Part shown: positions 60,865 through 64,000 of the stretch, piece by piece
Layout of the letters: the number at the start of each line of letters is the position of its first letter
Position numbering within the stretch: the stretch's first letter is position 1
Assembly (NCBI GenBank): GCA_963974645.1
Contig: CAXBEA010000006.1
Location: 1 to 64,000 of the forward strand
Direction of reading: 5' to 3'
From: Motiliproteus sp963974645
GTDB lineage: Bacteria > Pseudomonadota > Gammaproteobacteria > Pseudomonadales > Balneatricaceae
DNA length: 64,000 bases
Notes under the pieces: generated by a model
Told to the model about the DNA's origin: nothing
The model's input: only the letters and a program-made list of their open reading frames with translations
The model's database searches: none
Made by a program: the position numbers and the translations under genes

Positions 60865-61178
60865 CTCTAAAACGTCTCCTGATTACCCATAAAGTTCAGC
60901 CATGATACAGGCGTGTATTTGTAGGTGGGTCTGAAATTGCTCCTGCAGTTAAGACACGCCCCACCTCCCCTGTGGGTTGGGCTTCAGCCCTACAAAGGCT
61001 CCCTGGTCACATCGTCGGAATAAATTCCGACCCACAGGGATCTGGGAAGTGTAGCAGTCCGTCGGGAACGGGGTGCGCCGACCCACAGGGATAGGTGGGA
61101 AGTTCGGAAAGCCTGTCAGGAACGGAGTTTGCCGACAAACCGAGCCTCGGCTTCTAATACCACTAACCGCTATGGCTA
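60865..61178. repeat. Intergenic region with dispersed repeat copy C and REP-like hairpins
   Basis: The left part (60874-60957) is copy C of the dispersed repeat also seen at 48785. The right part has three REP-like units: GTCGGAA/TTCCGAC at 61014-61031, GTCGG/CCGAC at 61061-61082, and GTC/GCCGAC at 61115-61136. The first two are each followed by CCCACAGGGAT. The region lies between convergent genes and may aid termination. Confidence 0.7.
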
Positions 61179-63485
61179 CTATTCGCTAATGGCTAGGCCT
61201 GGCCGGCTGACCAGGTGTTGCATCACCGCCTTGAGCTTGGCCGGACGTACCGGTTTGTTCATCAGCTGGTAGCCAAGAGCGCGGATCTGCTGTTTCAGAT
61301 CATGGCTGTAGTTGGCGGTGATCATCAACACCGGGGCGCTAATCGCCAACTCTGTCGCCATCCGCTGCACCGCCTCCAACCCGGTCTGATGATTATCCAG
61401 ATGGTAATCAGCAATGATCAGATCCAACCCGCCGAGCTGCCCAGATTGCGCGACAATGTCCGCGTAACTGCGCGCGGTCAGCACCTCGCAGCCCCAGCCC
61501 TCCAGCAACAGCTGCATCGCCTCACAGATACTGCGTTCGTTATCGAGCACCAGAATCCGCCGCCCCTGCAACTGTTGTGAAGACCGCGCTGGACCGCAGA
61601 CAGACGCGGTCCGTGGCTGCAGCGGATCCAGTTCAGCGTAAGGGACTAAGACCGAAAAGCAGGAGCCGACACCCAGAGTCGAATGCACCGACACCGGATG
61701 GCGCAGAATACCCGACATCTTATCGACGATCGCCAGCCCCAATCCCAGCCCTTTATCGCGACCGGAGTTATCGTGCAGAACCCGGTTAAACTCCTGAAAA
61801 ATCTCCTCCTGTTTGTCGGCGGCGATACCGATGCCGGTATCCCAGACCTGGATCGAAACGCCCTCTTTACGCCGCCGGCAGCCCAGTACTATTCGCCCCT
61901 CTCGGGTATATCGGAGGGCATTGCTAAGGAAATTTCTCAAAATTCTCGCCAGCAACTGGCTATCGGTCGAGATCAGGGCGGTCGAGGGTCGCCAATGGAA
62001 ACTCAGCTGACTCTGATCGGCCAGGGTCTGAAACTCATTGGCCAGATTCCCCAGCAGATGATCGGCACTGAATGCAGTGATATCTGGCTTAACGACACCC
62101 GCATCGAGCTTAGAAATATCCACCAGCGCCGCCAGCAAACTCTCAACATCTTCGAGTGAATAGTTCAGCGACTGCACCAGCGACCGGGCTTTATCCTGCA
62201 GCGGGTGTTCCAGCAGCGAGGCGGAAAACAACCGGGCAGCATTCATCGGCTGGAGCAGATCGTGGCTGGCAGCGGCCAAAAACTTAGTCTTAGACAGATT
62301 GGCCTGCTCGGCCTCTTTAGTAGCCTGCAGAAGCCGATTGCCGATTAAGCGACGCTCGTCGATCTCCTGCAGTAGCTGCTGATTCACCTGGGTCAGCTCG
62401 GCAGTACGCTCCGCTACCCGCTGCTCCATGTGCTGATACGCCTGGCTTAACGCCTCGGCACTGCGACTACGTTCAGTAATATCGGTATAGGTATTGACGA
62501 ACTCGCCGCTGGGCAGCGCGTGGCTACAGATCTCCAGAATTCGCCCATCACTGAGCTTCTGTTCCAGCCGGAGACAGGCTTTACCCTCGGCATCGCGACT
62601 ACAGGGATTAAGATCCGCAACTTCGCTTGATGCCAACAACTGGGTATAAGAATCGCCCTGCTTCAGCGTCGTCGTCGCACAGCCAATCAGCTCACAGAAA
62701 CGCTGATTCCAGGTCTCCAGCTGATTAAAGGCGTTCACCAGCACCACACTTTGCGACAGATTATCAAGGGTGTGTTGCAGCACTCTGGATTTATTAGCCA
62801 AAGCCCGCTCGCGTAGCGCCCGCTCATTTTCGATCAGGGTGGTGATATCTTTGTACAGCACCACCAGGCCGCCATCACCGGTCTTGCGTTGACTAACCTG
62901 GAGCCAACCGCCGGAGCGCAGCCGGAACACCTTGCCATCACCCAGCGGCACGGTTTCCGTCCCCAAACCGCTACCGGCGCCGTAATAACGCTCGATCATC
63001 CGCGTCTTTTTAGCCAGCGCCATAATCTCTTCGTAATGCACGCCCGGGCGAATATCGATCCCGGAAGCCTGCCAGAACTGCTTAAACTTTGAGTTGGCAA
63101 GCAGCAGACGTCGATCCCTGCCGTAGAGAACAAAGGCATCGGAGATACTTTCGATCGCATCCTGGAGGTTACCGTGGGCGGTCTGAGCTTCGTGATTGGC
63201 CTGCTTCAGCGCCTGATTGCTGTGCTTGATCTCCTCCAACGCGCTGTTGAGGGCAAGAGTCTGCTCGCGGACCTGTTCGGCCAAAAACACCGCATGCTCA
63301 AAATCACCGTAGGCGCCCTCTTGACGAGCCGGGCCGGATTCGACCCGCTGCATCAGTGCACTGTTGATCTTCTTGAGTTTACGATTTTCAGCCAGCGCCT
63401 GATCGAGTCTAGCCTGCAGCGGCTCTGATAAGGACGGCTCTACTGAAGGCTGCTCTGTTGCCGGTACAGCCGGCTTAACCCTCAC
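61179..63485 (-). CDS. Hybrid sensor histidine kinase, ErcS'/NahK-like
   Basis: A soluble 768-aa hybrid kinase without membrane segments. Order: N-terminal coiled coil (about 20-105), PAS (SISDAFVLYGRDRRLLLANS), second PAS of the PAS-7 type (LDNLSQSVVLVNAFNQLETW), coiled coil, HisKA (KFLAAASHDLLQPMNAARLF, phosphoacceptor His), HATPase (RILRNFLSNALRYTREGRIV; GLGLGLAIV) and receiver (DLIIADYHLDN). This is the architecture of ErcS' and NahK of pseudomonads, involved in ethanol oxidation and biofilm control. The GTG start has GGAG 9 nt upstream and overlaps the FIST gene by 11 nt. Confidence 0.9.
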   Translation of the reverse strand: MRVKPAVPATEQPSVEPSLSEPLQARLDQALAENRKLKKINSALMQRVESGPARQEGAYGDFEHAVFLAEQVREQTLALNSALEEIKHSNQALKQANHEAQTAHGNLQDAIESISDAFVLYGRDRRLLLANSKFKQFWQASGIDIRPGVHYEEIMALAKKTRMIERYYGAGSGLGTETVPLGDGKVFRLRSGGWLQVSQRKTGDGGLVVLYKDITTLIENERALRERALANKSRVLQHTLDNLSQSVVLVNAFNQLETWNQRFCELIGCATTTLKQGDSYTQLLASSEVADLNPCSRDAEGKACLRLEQKLSDGRILEICSHALPSGEFVNTYTDITERSRSAEALSQAYQHMEQRVAERTAELTQVNQQLLQEIDERRLIGNRLLQATKEAEQANLSKTKFLAAASHDLLQPMNAARLFSASLLEHPLQDKARSLVQSLNYSLEDVESLLAALVDISKLDAGVVKPDITAFSADHLLGNLANEFQTLADQSQLSFHWRPSTALISTDSQLLARILRNFLSNALRYTREGRIVLGCRRRKEGVSIQVWDTGIGIAADKQEEIFQEFNRVLHDNSGRDKGLGLGLAIVDKMSGILRHPVSVHSTLGVGSCFSVLVPYAELDPLQPRTASVCGPARSSQQLQGRRILVLDNERSICEAMQLLLEGWGCEVLTARSYADIVAQSGQLGGLDLIIADYHLDNHQTGLEAVQRMATELAISAPVLMITANYSHDLKQQIRALGYQLMNKPVRPAKLKAVMQHLVSRPGLAISE

Positions 63486-64000
63486 TATCTGGATCTCCGA
63501 TGGCGACCCCGGTGAAGGTATGATTAAGGTGCATACCGTTAAACTGCTCGCCGTAGGTGTTAAAACCGATCACCCGGTTGCTAGCCAGAACCCTGGATAT
63601 GCGGTCACTCAGAGCGCGCTGCTCGGATTCCAGGCGACGAAAAATACAGTCGTAACCGACCACCAGCTGCGGCGGGCCAATTTTACGTTTGACCCCGTCG
63701 AACAGCGCGTCCAACCCCTCGGCCAGATCGCCACAGCGAGAGCGGGTTAACACGATACCGGTCTCGACCGCACAATAAAACGTCAGGCTGAGATCCTCAT
63801 TGACCTTTTGAATCGCCCGCGAGTAGAAGCGATTACCGACCTTCACGGAGAGCGGATTCATAGCAAAAACAGGGGGATCCAGCGCGGCTACCGACAGCCC
63901 TATAGAGCGGGCGTATTCTTCGGCTGCCGGCGCGGCATTTAACTCGATGACCCGTCGCTGACTGCTATCGGCCTCGGTCACCACCAGCTTCTCATCGGTG
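63475..64000 (-). CDS. FIST-domain sensor protein, C-terminal part (cut by window end)
   Basis: The frame is open through base 64000, so the N-terminus is outside. The visible 174 residues match the FIST C domain: ALDPPVFAMNPLSVKVGNRF, TGIVLTRSRCGDLAEGLDAL, FRRLESEQRALSDRISRVLA and the closing VIGFNTYGEQFNGMHLNHTF. FIST domains are thought to bind small ligands such as amino acids and feed signalling partners. A FIST gene next to an ErcS'/NahK-like kinase is a known pairing in pseudomonads, and the 11-nt overlap supports coupling. Confidence 0.87.
   Translation of the reverse strand, partial: TDEKLVVTEADSSQRRVIELNAAPAAEEYARSIGLSVAALDPPVFAMNPLSVKVGNRFYSRAIQKVNEDLSLTFYCAVETGIVLTRSRCGDLAEGLDALFDGVKRKIGPPQLVVGYDCIFRRLESEQRALSDRISRVLASNRVIGFNTYGEQFNGMHLNHTFTGVAIGDPDSEG

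Noticed and set aside
35320..64000. PQQ biosynthesis genes (pqqA-E)
   Set aside because: I looked for them beside the dehydrogenase and the regulators; none is present in the window.
1..64000. tRNA, rRNA, CRISPR arrays, prophage or integrase
   Set aside because: No such sequences were recognised when reading the intergenic regions; a covariance-model scan would be needed to exclude small RNAs.

Overview
The window looks like chromosome of a motile, marine-type gammaproteobacterium. A placement near the Oceanospirillales/Alteromonadales-like groups is an inference: polar-flagellum genes flgTOP, a complete type II secretion operon, a Vibrio-style TonB2/TtpC energy module, a PQQ alcohol-oxidation locus and a PEP-CTERM protein occur together. 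No rRNA, tRNA or CRISPR array was seen.

Layout. 1-2.9 kb: 3' end of yejB (with a local 170-bp tandem duplication), yejE and yejF, a microcin C/oligopeptide-type ABC importer. 2.9-8 kb: housekeeping genes (yebG-like, ybiT, a VOC protein, msrA, an acyl-CoA thioesterase, cvfB-like). 8-14.4 kb: an accessory patch with an ABC ATPase remnant, IS630 and IS1595 remnants, a 785-aa cysteine-rich exported orphan, an orphan PEP-CTERM protein and a LuxR-type regulator. 14.4-17 kb: gltX and a solitary znuA. 17-21.5 kb: the flgP/flgO/flgT polar-flagellum locus and a Bax-like glucosaminidase lipoprotein. 21.5-33.2 kb: the type II secretion system, gspC-gspN on the minus strand divergent from gspDEFGHIJKLM. 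33.3-35.1 kb: a MaoC hydratase and an MFS transporter.

35.3-64 kb is the most interesting part. A quinoprotein alcohol dehydrogenase carries the Asp-Tyr-Asp signature of lanthanide-dependent enzymes. It is divergent from a TonB-dependent receptor, which is followed by DUF3450-ttpC-exbB-exbD-tonB-TPR. Next comes a PotD-like periplasmic protein paired with a membrane GGDEF-EAL protein (NspS/MbaA-like), then the quinoprotein partners: cytochrome c and a MoxJ/XoxJ/PedG-like binding protein on the minus strand. Divergent from these is a Ped-type ABC system (binding protein, beta-propeller, ATPase, permease). A second GGDEF-EAL protein, a NitT/TauT-type ABC transporter, a NarL-family response regulator, an ErcS'/NahK-like hybrid kinase and a FIST protein (cut by the window end) complete the region. 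P. putida needs its homologous PedA1A2BC transporter for lanthanide-dependent growth, so a working hypothesis is a lanthanide-linked alcohol oxidation island with its own energised outer-membrane uptake route. The metal of the enzyme and the ligand of the receptor are inferred.

Intergenic DNA in the 35-61 kb part holds a dispersed ~80-bp repeat (two good copies, one partial), REP-like hairpins, a 22-bp tandem repeat before the Ped-type operon, and palindromes in front of both the dehydrogenase and the receptor.
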